Part shown: positions 22,641-32,402 of the stretch, in pieces
How positions within the stretch are numbered: position 1 is the stretch's first letter
Layout: the number at the start of each line of letters is the position of its first letter
Assembly: GCA_002005505.1 (NCBI GenBank)
Contig: KV908481.1
Location: forward strand, 221,094 to 276,093
DNA length: 55,000 nucleotides
Source: Botryococcus braunii
Lineage: Eukaryota; Chlorophyta; Trebouxiophyceae
Direction: 5' to 3'
Translations under genes and position numbers: made by a program
Notes under the pieces: model-generated
What the model was told of the DNA's origin: nothing
Database searches by the model: none
What the model saw: the letters and a program-made list of their open reading frames with translations, nothing else

Positions 22641-23989
22641 CCTGGAGTGTGGCGGGACCCAGCAAGTAATTGAGAGGAGCACCGTAAGCGGTACAGAAGG
22701 TGAACGAAATCTGGAGTTGACTTGGGAGGGAAGGAGGTGCTGCCAGCTCCAAGGCCAGGGCCTGTGTTGTGACCTTTCTGACTAATAACACACACCCTGG
22801 GGTTGGAGGTGGCAAGACCCCCCTCTTCCCAAGCCAGCTGCAGATTGGGTTACCTTCTGGTGCTGTCCCAGGGTTGGAGGGTTACCCTAAACACTAAAAC
22901 CCGTAAGTTTCCAAAAGTGGCGCACCTGGAAAATGGCAACCAGCAAGCTTGCAAGGAGGCTGACGCCCGCCACCGTGTATCCTGCACAAGCCCGAGCAAT
23001 ACTTATTACTGTGTATCCTGAGTACTGATTACTGTGTATCCTGAGCACTGATTACTGTGTATCCTGAGTACTGATTACTGTGTATCCTGATTTACTGTGT
23101 ATCCTGAGTACTGATTACTGTGTATCCAGATTACTGATTACTGTGTATCCTGATTACTGATTACTGTGTATCCTGCACAAGCCCGAGCAATACCGATTAC
23201 TACTTCTTCCTGAGGCTGGTCAAGAGATGTGACATTTTCCAATGTAAAGCCGTCTTAGTAGAGGCCTTGGAGATGTGACATCTTCCACAGAATTTGCCTC
23301 GCTGGCCCATGTTCACAAGTAGGACTTATGCAGTACAAATCAAGGTGAGTTCAAGGTTGGCAAGGAAAGGTCAGTCTATTTTTGGTGACAGTCCTTCTGG
23401 TGTTCGTTGCATCCTCGCCCAACTCTCTCACCTCCTACTTGTGCAGTGATATTCAACAGTCAGATATTCGCATCTTTCTTTCCCCTACTCTCTGAGTTGC
23501 AGTTCTCCCCGGTGAGTTTGACTTAAATTTCTTCCAGATTATCTTCTGAGACCACTACCCTTTCAATTGCAAGGTAGGGGCCCACCGTAAATGCACGCTT
23601 GGTTGGAGTCCTCTGCCCACATCAGGCAAGTGGCGTTCATATTCATAGCCTCTTTCAAGGTCGTGCTGTTGAGATGACTGACGTCAAGGTGATCAATGCT
23701 GACATGGACGTGCTGTAGTTTCACAGCAATGATGGCAGGCACAGCGCAGGCGCCGAGTACCTACAATGCAGGTCGCAATCAAATTCGCATGGAAAATCAA
23801 AGTCTTGAAAAGGACACGAAAGACATCAACAACCCGTAATTAATTGTTATTGAGCTTTAATTGCGTATTACAGTGATTGGGTTCGGGGTCCACGTTGACC
23901 CGCAGGTTCCTATAATATCCCTGGGTATCAAAGGGAAAACTTACCGCCAAAAATGTCAAAACGCTAACAATAATGCTCCCGCAACCCAT
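21352..23989 (-). CDS. four-helix membrane protein, MARVEL/CASP-like topology (4 exons found, 3' end unresolved)
   Basis: Not a named gene I recognise. Minus-strand exons: 23945-23989 (starts MGCG), 23586-23760, 22926-22981, 21352-21572, GT/AG and phase-consistent. They encode about 164 residues with four hydrophobic spans: near 5-28; YTVAGVSLLASLLVAIF (75-91); SLLDFIFAAAACAWWAAASL (about 102-121); and GWVIIISWAQAALFVLIATV (about 140-159). The loop between helices 1 and 2 carries two N-glycosylation sequons (NST, NAT) and three cysteines. Helix layout, short N-terminus and the Asp at the head of helix 3 resemble MARVEL-superfamily or CASP-like proteins. The last donor leaves phase 2 (AG). A short exon from about 20735 would add only RDELWKGER and a stop, but other acceptors are possible. 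Exon 2 is the key evidence: a fully open 175-bp frame whose phases join its neighbours exactly. Confidence 0.68.
21930..22080. repeat. about 29-bp minisatellite
   Basis: CCCTAGGGCCTAAGGGATCGG units, about five, within the large tetraspan intron. Confidence 0.85.
22583..22640. repeat. GT microsatellite
   Basis: About 26 GT units in the tetraspan intron 21573-22925. Confidence 0.95.
22974..23205 (-). repeat. about 23-bp array copied from the tetraspan exon 3 acceptor
   Basis: The exon 3 junction (plus strand CACCGTGTATCCTGCACAAGC) is followed by about eight TACTGTGTATCCTGA units. The array ends with a near-exact second copy of the whole junction, ACTGTGTATCCTGCACAAGC, at about 23164-23183. 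Confidence 0.88.
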
Positions 23990-24597
23990 GTTGGACAGTT
24001 CCTGCAGAAATCTGGAGTAAGTTATCAACTCGTTCAGACGTTCTTAGCAGATGGCTTAGTCGAATTGCCTGCACACCAAGGCGCTGAGTGAACACAAGTA
24101 CAGTTAGGAAAATACAGAACTTGAGATTTTTACTTTCAAATGTCATCCTTCAAGACGCAAAAAGCAAAATTGGTTCATATTGATCTCTTCTACAACTCCT
24201 AGGACAGGTCACCTGCGACAATGGCACACAGTGCGTATAGTCAGCCCCACCTGGAAATGTATCCAATCAATATGTATGAAGACCGTTATATTCCTCAAAG
24301 ACTATGATCGGTATGATTTGGGGCCGCTCTCGCGACAGTGCGCAATACGAAGTGCTGTGCTATTTGCGTCACGTACGTAACAGGGACACTCCGTTGGATC
24401 CGTGCGTCCGTGCGATCTGCCGTATGATCTGAGAATCAACACGAAAGGAAAGGAAAGAACGTGGGAAAGGGAAGGCGGGCGGACGGAACCTCTACATTGA
24501 AGGAAGGAAGGAAGGAATACTACATTCAGGATTAGCCACTAGGGCTGAAAAGGACGACAATACAATGTATGACCCATGTCGATCGACGTCCAGCCAA
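23990..24597. other. upstream of the tetraspan gene, no gene seen
   Basis: Should contain the tetraspan promoter (minus strand). It also has a short GGAA-rich run at 24440-24530. Nothing else is recognised. Confidence 0.45.
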
Positions 24598-24942
24598 CTA
24601 AGGTCGCATAGCACCTGGGAGAGTCAGATAGCTCTCAAGTGCTACAGTCACAAACTTGGCAACCCTTATGAAGGTCTTCTTGCCACATAGACGTTTGAAA
24701 TGATCGACTCCGTTGTTGAAAGCGGTGCATAAATTGCTGCCGTACATGTTGTATGTATCCGGGCACGTGAACAACAGATGATGCTCATCCCCAAAGAGCT
24801 CCAAGGAGCACCTAGGCCTCTTGCAAATCCTCTGGTCTCGAGGGACGCCTTGTTGTCTACCTTTATCAATAGCAAGGTCATAACACTCTAATCTAAATCG
24901 CATAAAGGTCCGCATTGTATTATCAAGAAGGTGGAGTTTCAT
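24598..24942 (-). mobile_element. LINE (non-LTR retrotransposon) 3' fragment, zinc-binding RT tail
   Basis: A 114-residue minus-strand frame has MRTFMRFRLECYDLAIDKGR followed by a cluster CKRPRC...EHHLLFTCP. This is the pattern of the cysteine/histidine segment after the reverse transcriptase domain in many LINEs (zf-RVT-like). No RT core is seen upstream on the same strand, so this is a 5'-truncated remnant, as is usual for LINE insertions. A GGAA-rich stretch lies just beyond its 3' side (24440-24530). The family is not resolved. Confidence 0.6.
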
Positions 24943-25390
24943 TTACTATCAGCTGATAGTAAATGTGGTCGAGACTTTCCTGCAGGAAGGTGGACTTTCA
25001 TTAATGTGGTCGAGACTTTCCGCTTGCAGTCTCGTACTGCACGGTTGCGGCGGGGGGGGGGGGGTGCTTGGTGGGGCTTGGGCGCGGCTGCGGCTGGTAA
25101 GCTACCTAGCTTACCGGAGGTATTACTTAAGTAGCGCCCCGTGTGGTCTTGGCTTTTGAGACATTCGTGGGTTGGATGGTGCGGCGGAGGAGATCTTGAG
25201 GAGGCTTCAGGGCCTCGTTAACTAGCCCGTTGTCACGCATGAGGACTTTGTGTGGTTCTCCTCGCAGCGCGGCTCCTTGCGGCATGATTGCTCGCGCTGT
25301 TCGGCAGCAGTTGGCATCGATGGATATCGCGGCTGCCCTATGATAGTGTTGGGTACCGGTTTTAGGGTTTTGTTGGTGAGGACTTCCTCT
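24943..25390. other. no gene recognised; short duplicated segment
   Basis: GTGGTCGAGACTTTCC occurs at about 24964 and 25006. The rest is GC-rich and unassigned. Confidence 0.5.
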
Positions 25391-25396
25391 TATTGC

Positions 25397-25752
25397 AAGG
25401 CAAGGAAAGGAAAGGAAAGGAAAGGAAAGGAAAGGAAAGGAAAGGAAAGGAAAGGAAAGGAAAGGAAAGGAAAGGAAAGGAAAGGAAAGGAAAGGAAAGG
25501 AAAGGAAAGGCAAGGAAAGGAAAGGAAAGGAAAGGAAAGGAAAGGAAAGGAAAGAGAATGAAAGGAAAGGAACGGAAAGGAAAGGAAAGGAAAGGAAAGG
25601 AAAGGAAAGGAAAGGAAAGGAAAGGAAAGGAAAGGAAAGGAAAGGAAAGGAAGGAAGGAAAGGAAAGGAAAGGAAAGGAAAGGAAAGGAAAGGAAAGGAA
25701 AGGAAAGGAAAGGAAAGGAAAGGAAAGGAAAGGAAAGGAAGGAAAGGAAAAG
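25397..25752. repeat. AAAGG pentanucleotide array, about 70 units
   Basis: An almost pure purine strand for about 355 bp, with a few variant units (GAATG, AACGG, AAGG). Confidence 0.97.
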
Positions 25753-25986
25753 CACTTTTCTTTCATTTGAGGATCTGCAGACCCTCTTCCCTTCCCTCAA
25801 GCTTGATCAATTTGAGGATTTCATTTTTCGTTCATCCTTTTTCAGTTTGGATTTCTATGCCCGGACAAAGTGACCTTCGGTATGATGGATACCGATGTCT
25901 CAGCAGTGCTGATACCTGTTCATAGCAATTTGCACGACGAAAACCAGGAGAGGGATGAGGCGAAAATACATATACATCTATTTGAG

Positions 25987-25987
<1 letters not shown>

Positions 25988-26056
<69 letters not shown>
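25988..26056. repeat. GT microsatellite
   Basis: About 33 GT units. Confidence 0.95.
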
Positions 26057-26877
26057 GTATGTGTGTTTACACATGTGTAAGGAGCTCCTCGAGGGGGGTA
26101 TGCCCAATCACAGGTGGGCCGGTGATGGTTTGAAGTATTTGCGTGCTCCTGTCTGCATGGGTGAATTACCGAAAAAGTTGTCCGCTGGTTAGTCACTCTG
26201 ACACAAAGCGTCTGATATTGACTCCAGTCCTTGTTGGTGCATCGGCTATTCTGTGCTCGGTTTACACTTCTAAACTAAAGATTGTCAACTCAGAATGTGC
26301 TCGGTCTAAACTAAGCATTCTCAACTCAGCATGCCTTTGGGCTGAGGAGCTACGTCTAGACGTTATTCTTGTTTCTGCAAGAGTGGGGTCAGACCGACCT
26401 GCTCAATGTTTTAAGGATCCAAACCAAAACTTTCACGCTACAAGTCACACCCGGCGACAAGCCTGCTGGCGACCCACAGATGCAGCAATAAAGAAACTGA
26501 CCTGACGCACGCCAAGATATCCCTCTACAGCTTCTTCTGCAAATGATGGTCTTGTGAAAAAGCCCATGGAGCCTTCCTTTTCCATTCCTGACCCCGAGCA
26601 CCGATGGACGGCCGCCCTTCCCCAGATTGTGCGCAACCGTGAAAATCTGGGGCTTCCAAGCAAGCCCTTTTATTGTTGAGATACGAACATTGTTAGAGGA
26701 TGCCTTGTGCCTTAGGTGATCGTCATGTACAATATTAGGATATGAGTCCATGAGAACCTAAGGTACCTTAAGACACGGTAGAATGTGGACGTTTTCAAAC
26801 ATAAGGTACAATGTGAACTAGATTACGCGTTAGTGTGGAAACTTATTAAAGCTGCGATCACTGCACAGTCGAGCAAC
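26057..26877. other. no gene recognised
   Basis: Short frames only. A pair of similar segments (AAACTAAGATTGTCAACTCA and AAACTAAGCATTCTCAACTC) occurs near 26272 and 26308. Confidence 0.45.
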
Positions 26878-27128
26878 TGATTTGGAAAGATTCTGGGCAT
26901 ATGATGATGCCAGTCTTGTTCACTCAGTTGCATGTGTACAAGAGCAGACAGTCGTCAAGGAATGTAGCTGGAGGGACACACATACGACCTGTCTGCTCGC
27001 TTTAAGGTGCGGTGACGTAGCGTGTATAGTGGTATTGTGTACATGTTTGATTGCTTAATTGTGAGTGAACCATCTTAGTGTACAATCCTGCCACCCAAAC
27101 AGTTAAGGGACGGCGGCTGGATTGAGTA

Positions 27129-27168
27129 TAGGAAGGTACTTGCTTTTATAAAAGCAAGTACCTTCCTA
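27129..27168. repeat. 40-bp perfect palindrome, no loop
   Basis: Left half TAGGAAGGTACTTGCTTTTA is the exact reverse complement of the right half. The centre lies between 27148 and 27149. Confidence 0.95.
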
Positions 27169-27330
27169 ATAAGCCGTCAGGGGCTTATCCGTATATAGAT
27201 GCCCATTGACAGGTCAACGTGTACCGGAACTGGTTTAGAAAGATTCTGGGCACTTGAGGATGCCAGTCTTGTTCACTCCGTTGCATGTGTAAAAGAGCAG
27301 ACAGTCGTCAAGGACTGTAGTTGGAGGGAC

Positions 27331-27350
27331 ACACACTTACGTAAGTGTGT
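27331..27350. repeat. 20-bp perfect palindrome
   Basis: ACACACTTACGTAAGTGTGT, perfectly symmetric. Absent from the sister copy of the local duplication near 26975-26990. Confidence 0.95.
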
Positions 27351-27730
27351 ATACGACCTGTATACGACCTGTCTGCTTGCCTACAGGATACGCCGAATGC
27401 CCATAACCTAACATTAATACTCCACGAACCCCTGTCAGAACCTAAAGACTAGTTGGTTTCCATCCATCTTTCCCCACAATGAAGTCAGTGCAGAAGCACG
27501 TGCAGCCAGCTCCCTATACTAGCAGGTGCGAACCTCCTCTGGATCACATGCGCGCACATGTCTATCCCTTGCTGTGTCAGTGTTAGCCGGAATCTGTTGT
27601 GCACGGTGGCTTGTGGGCTTCGTTGTCCACCGTGCTCCTTGATTGCAACATCGTCGGTTTGACCACATCACTTTTGCGTGAGGATTCCTGGTTTGGCGCC
27701 AACGCCACTATGCAGCTACGTGGATAAGAA

Positions 27731-27830
27731 TCCGGCATGCAGCGCGCGCTCGTTTATTGCTTGATCAAGCAATAAACGAGCTCGAGCGCGCGCTGCATGC
27801 CGGATCAATTTACCGCTTGCAAGCGGTAAA
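27731..27830. repeat. nested palindromes: 74-bp hairpin and an adjacent 22-bp palindrome
   Basis: A perfect 34-bp palindrome (27748-27781, centre TGATCA) sits inside exact 22-bp arms (27731-27752 and 27783-27804, TCCGGCATGCAGCGCGCGCT...). Four bases later comes the 22-bp palindrome 27809-27830 with half-site TTTACCGCTTG. Confidence 0.93.
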
Positions 27831-27904
27831 CTGTGTGGTCACGAGACAAGTTCTGTCGTCATGGAGCGTGAGGTATTGTGTCGTTCTGCATGTAACTTCC
27901 TCTT

Positions 27905-28075
27905 GAATCAGCTGTATCAGGTGTCCCACGTGCACGGTTCCCATGCTGACCACCTTGGCCAAGGTAAGGGTGACTTGCATGAAGGCTGCCCAGGGCAGGA
28001 TGTCAGACTCCAGTGGTGTTGAGGAGGCGTTGCGTCAGAATCATGAGCGTTGGAAGAGCTTGAAAGGCACGAGTC
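27905..28075 (-). pseudogene. decayed ABCC transporter TMD2 fragment
   Basis: The minus-strand frame reads VPFKLFQRS, stop, F, stop, then RNASSTPLESDILPWAAFM and a hydrophobic stretch. This follows the start of the second membrane domain of ABCC proteins (consensus near APMSFFD..PTGRILNRFS.D....D..LPW). Two in-frame stops break it. It cannot belong to the ABCC gene at 878-12526, which lies downstream on the same strand and runs the other half of the protein off the left edge. I read it as a remnant of another ABCC copy. Short length keeps the confidence low. Confidence 0.42.
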
Positions 28076-28404
28076 CACACATTGGGAACTGAGAGATATA
28101 TAGAGGTATTTTGGAGCCTTTGCAGGTCGATTCGTCGCATAAGGAGCTGCAAGTGTGCAAACTTCAGACCATCAGCTTCTTCTGGTTTACATCTCGGGTT
28201 TAAGCACCCGAGGGTTCCTCGTTCCTAACGAGTATATACTGTGTTAGCTGTGTGTGTACAACGAGCATATATGTGTTAGTTGCGACACTGGTTTGGTGGG
28301 TAACATTACCCACCATTATACTATATAACATTACCCATATACCATATACCATTATAGTACATAATGTTACCCACCATTATAATGAACACAACTTTTCTTT
28401 TCAG

Positions 28405-28494
28405 CTCTTCAGCCCATTTATGTTATGGCAATCAGCGGAAGAGTATTTGACTGAGGCAAAGAGATCCGTTCATGAAGACGAAGATAGCGACTGA
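28405..28494 (+). CDS. orphan terminal exon candidate, unknown gene
   Basis: A pyrimidine tract and acceptor (CTTTTCTTTTCAG) precede 29 open codons and a TGA. The peptide starts LFSPFMLWQSAEEYL and ends in an acidic tail, HEDEDSD. The frame stays open to 28252 upstream but has no ATG there. No matching plus-strand donor exon was found. Confidence 0.22.
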   Translation, partial: LFSPFMLWQSAEEYLTEAKRSVHEDEDSD

Positions 28495-29029
28495 TTACAA
28501 TGCGTGAAGTTCTCGTCTTAAATGCGACGCAGAGCGGCCAATTATAGAATGTACGCGTTCATCTAAGTATATATGAAAACCAGAGAGAACTGTACGGGAT
28601 CTCCTCATACACGCATATGAAGTACAAGGTAATGGTTGTCTTTACAGTTTAGGACTGTTATCTTCCTCGTTTTTGTTGCCGTCTGAACCGTTATGTGTGT
28701 TGATCGAATACCGCATAATTGATTGTTTCGGTATCGGCCTTACTTTTCTTGTTTTGGTCATTCAAACAACTTTCTGGCTCTTGGCCCCCTCGCTGGTTGT
28801 GGTCTGGGGCTGTCGCAGCCCTTACTCCGGATCTGTGGTGCTCATCTATCATAGGTTTCATTCTTAGGTTTAGTGTGTGACACGTGAGCCTCCCATACAA
28901 CGGTTCGGTTGGGCACGCAGAGCCCACAAAGTATTTGGAGAGGCAGTCCCCCCCTCGCTGTCTGCCCCTGGTCTACGCCCACTCTCTCGCGCACGCACGG
29001 GCCCACGGAGACAGATGACCCCCCGCACA

Positions 29030-29042
29030 TGCTTGTGTGTGC

Positions 29043-29127
<85 letters not shown>

Positions 29128-29128
29128 G
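29030..29128. repeat. GT microsatellite
   Basis: About 45 GT units. Confidence 0.95.
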
Positions 29129-29430
29129 GCTAAATCCGGTACTCAAATCAAAAGTTTTCTTCAAACGTAATCAAACGTTCACTGATCATGACCTCTCCGC
29201 CATGGAGAGCAGAAGGTTGGGCGAGGGCGCGAGCCTGCAGGCCCAAGCATGCAGCCTGGCCTAGCGACTCCTTGGGAGTGGCGTCTCCATTCGCCAATCG
29301 CCAAGGTTGACATATTTCTAATGATGCCACTCGTGCAATATTTGGAGTGTATGTGAGCATGATTTTACCTGACATGTCACACCTCTTATTGGGTTTCAGA
29401 GCCCACAAGATTTAGCGTGTCCCAAAAGCT

Positions 29431-30250
29431 GGTCATTCAGGGCAATGCATATGTACGTCCTCTCTTGCCCGTTTCCTCCCACGTACTCGTTACAGGGAGA
29501 TTCGCCGATCTACCCATCAGAAACCCCGAAGCACGTGCTCCGGGTGCACCCGGCGTTTCACCTGAGTGCGGTACAGCTAAGTCACCTCTCCCTTGTGGGA
29601 TCCAGCTGCCGGTGACCGGGGAACCAAAAGCTTTCAAATGTGGCTGGTATCAAACTTGATGTGTCTGCCTACCGTCGCTCCCGTGCAGCAAGGGACAGTA
29701 CCGGCCATGGCCCGTGACCTTCGCAAGACCCAACAGCGGCCAGCTAGGGGAATACCGCCGGTGTGTTTGTCTCACACACAGGGCTAGCAGCAGCTGCAAG
29801 CTGGACAAAGCTCAAGCGAGACACTTAGAACAAGCGCTGGACCGTCTACAGCCAGGGTGACCGTTCAGCGCTTGTTATAAGGGTCTCGCTTGAGGTTTCT
29901 ACAGGTTGCAGCTGCTGCTAGCCCTGTGTGCGAGCCAAACATACCCGCGGTATTCCCCTAGCTGGCCGCTGTTGGGTCTTGCGAAGGTCACGGGCCATGG
30001 CCGGTACTGTCCCTCGCTGCACGGGAGCGACGTCAGGCAGACACATCCAGTTTGATACCAGCCACATTTGAAGGCCTTTGGTTCCCCGGTCACCGGCCGC
30101 TGGATCCCCCAAGGGAGAGGGGGCCCTGCATTACGGCACGCAGGCGAGACGCCGGATGCCGCGGGACTTCCGACGAGTAGGTCAGCGAATCCGGCGCGGC
30201 GAGTACGTGGGGGACGACGTTGGCTTGGCTGCCTCCTGCCCTGAATGACT
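29431..30250. mobile_element. 820-bp foldback (long inverted repeat) element
   Basis: The left arm (29431 to about 29850) and right arm (about 29865 to 30250) are inverted copies of each other, diverged by eye at roughly one base in six or seven, with a loop of about 20-30 bp near 29850. Both outer ends carry the shared TCATTCAGGGCA. Paired landmarks include GGCCATGGCC.GTGACCTTCG and GCTAGCAGCAGCTGCA on each side. The arms have no convincing gene. It resembles a foldback or long-TIR MITE. I could not fix a target-site duplication. Confidence 0.75.
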
Positions 30251-30906
30251 AGTCCATGGCAGGTACTACCGGGGCTACTCATGGGCTCTTCAAGCAGGGG
30301 CCTCCGAAAAATCCGTCGCCGAAATGCAGTGCCCTAGCTGGACTCGAACTCCCTACGCCTCGCACAGAGACACGGAGTTCTAACCAAAGGCACCCGCGTG
30401 CCAGTTACCAGCTCATTTATCCATCGGCATATAACAGTGGGACAGCAATTACTGAACGAAACAATTACTGAATTATCGGACCTCGCAGACTCATTTCTTA
30501 TCACCAAGTCTCCAGAGGTTAATATAAAGTTCATGAGTATACTTGCTTTGAATGAAAGACGCGCATTAAGGATGGATAAATTATAAGATATCAACACGTA
30601 GGAAATCAGTAACAAAACGGCCGAAAAATCTGGGTGGTCTTGATTAAGGGCTCTCCTTCATAAAGGAGTCGCCTTAAACTCTGCTCAAAATTCAATCAGG
30701 TTCATTCAAGTTGTTTTGCCTTTTCTTGGTTCGAACGCTATATATCGTGCAGCACAATAGGCTGTCGTTGTCAGACCACAATCACTGTTAGACAACTTGC
30801 AATACGATACAGATGCTCATGATGCACTTCTTTAACTTATAAATTAAAGCACTTTCGCTTATAAGCTAATGTGCTTATTTGATGTCAAAGAAGCAGAAAA
30901 CAGCTT

Positions 30907-31000
30907 CAGGAGCCCCGATTGCAATCGGGGCTCCTGTATAGGTAATCCAATTGGATTACCTATACATGCATATATAGGTAATCCAATTGGATTACCTATA
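30907..31000. repeat. 30-bp palindrome followed by two tandem 28-bp palindromes
   Basis: 30907-30936 is perfect (half-site CAGGAGCCCCGATTG). 30937-30964 and 30973-31000 are identical 28-bp palindromes (half-site TATAGGTAATCCAA) at a 36-bp spacing. Confidence 0.93.
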
Positions 31001-31339
31001 CATGCATATATAGGTAAAACTCGGCACACGATTGGGATAACTACTAGCTAGGAGTAGTGGCCACAGGAGGCGTCCCAATCCTGAAAATCCCCATTCTATG
31101 TACAGAATGGGCATATAAATCATCTTCTAATTCTCGAGGACCCGTGTTGGTAACAAACGTTTTGTCAAATCTATCAAATCTGCTTGAGAATGGAAGCGAC
31201 AGAAAAACGCATGCGCATGCGCATAGGAAGTAATTACGGTATACCTTTCCCCGCGACCTAGCAACTTCGTGGTTGGAAATGCTTCAATTTTGCTTTAAAA
31301 ACATGTAAAATGAGCGTTTTTAGAGTCCAGAGTTAACTG

Positions 31340-31371
31340 ATGATCATGGCAAAACGTTTTGCCATGATCAT
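31340..31371. repeat. 32-bp perfect palindrome
   Basis: Half-site ATGATCATGGCAAAAC, exact reverse complement on the right, no loop. Confidence 0.95.
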
Positions 31372-31693
31372 GAGCTTGACATGTTCACCAAGTCACATGG
31401 CGGAGATGTCGCATTCAATACTGAATCAGATTCAATTCCCAAACACCAAGAGAATAGGCTTTCAATGGGCTGAGGCCTCCTAGGATTGTTTTAAGATTTT
31501 AATCGACGTCCAACACCTTTTGGTGGCCGGTGTCTTCTGATGGCGGACTTATCTGACTTCTCAGTAATACTTGCCCAACTTCACTAGGGGGCATATCGGG
31601 GGGTAACCCCCCATATATGCCCCCCATTCGGTTGCCTTGCGACGACATATAGCCGCATGTAAAGGACGGAATGCAAAATCCAGTGTCTTAAAC

Positions 31694-32384
31694 TGAAATA
31701 TTCTGGGCTTGGCGTATCCTGCATGGTGGCGGCACGGAGGGTGTTAGACGATGTCCTCCTACTTGTGCGTTGTTAAGTAGGCACGGACATATACAAGTCA
31801 AGGACTGGTTAGCAACTGATTGATAGACACCCGGAGTGCCACTATAGTTCCAACCAAGTGTTACAATATCTCTCATCTCTCCTAACAAGGTGACGCAGTT
31901 CAAACACGCCTAACCTGCTCTCACCCAGGTCGTGTTCATTACTTTGTCCGATGAGCTAAACTCAACTCTATATGTCTAACATGTTCTAACAATGTTCATC
32001 TGAGTGCTAAATCCAGGAATACAATAAGGATTAAGTCACCTGCATGGTGGCGGCACGGAGGGTGTTAGACGATGTCCTCCTACTTGTGCGTTGTTAAGTA
32101 GGCACGGACATATACAAGTCAAGGACTGGTTAGCAACTGATTGATAGACACCCGGAGTGCCACTATAGTTCCAACCAAGTGCCTTCCCTATCCGTGCTTG
32201 CCCCATATGCCTCCTTTCTACAAACGTGTCTGTAACTTGCGTTATGATAGTCTTCGTTCAAATGCATGTATTGCCTGGCAGAACTCAGGGTTCTGCCTCT
32301 CTTTCCTAATTGGTATTGTCTTCATACGGAGACTTGCCATTATTACTCCTCTGAGGGAAAGGCATAAAATTAATTAACACAACA
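31694..32384 (-). repeat. 3' LTR of the copia element
   Basis: 691 bp, identical by eye to the 5' LTR. It carries the same internal duplication, copies at about 31718-31861 and 32039-32181, each covering the stretch that ends CCAACCAAGTG. It should supply the polyadenylation signal for the element. Confidence 0.96.
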
Positions 32385-32398
32385 CTTCCCCTTGCCTT
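32385..32398 (-). other. polypurine tract of the copia element
   Basis: On the minus strand the bases directly before the 3' LTR read AAGGCAAGGGGAAG, nearly all purine, the expected plus-strand primer site. Confidence 0.7.
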
Positions 32399-32402
32399 TA
32401 CC

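Larger units (their letters stand above)
26878..27390. repeat. diverged direct duplication (about 130 bp) with palindromic insertions
   Basis: The segment around 26878-27005 (GGAAAGATTCTGGGCA ... GACCTGTCTGCTCG) is repeated at about 27230-27390. The second copy has the 20-bp palindrome 27331-27350 plus a short GTATACGACCT duplication, both missing from the first copy. A 40-bp palindrome (27129-27168) lies between the copies. Confidence 0.8.

Noticed and set aside
25127..25390. Minus-strand frame next to the AAAGG array as a gene
   Set aside because: No recognisable domain, no splice partners, and most of the frame is the pentanucleotide repeat.
28252..28404. Hydrophobic upstream part of the frame ending at 28494 as a small membrane protein
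   Set aside because: It lacks an ATG (begins with GTG) and lies over palindromic AT-rich repeats. Only the terminal exon part has splice support.
30326..30412. tRNA-like stretch (GAGTTCGAGTCC on the minus strand)
   Set aside because: The T-arm and acceptor stems do not pair; possibly a decayed tRNA-derived repeat, not a gene.
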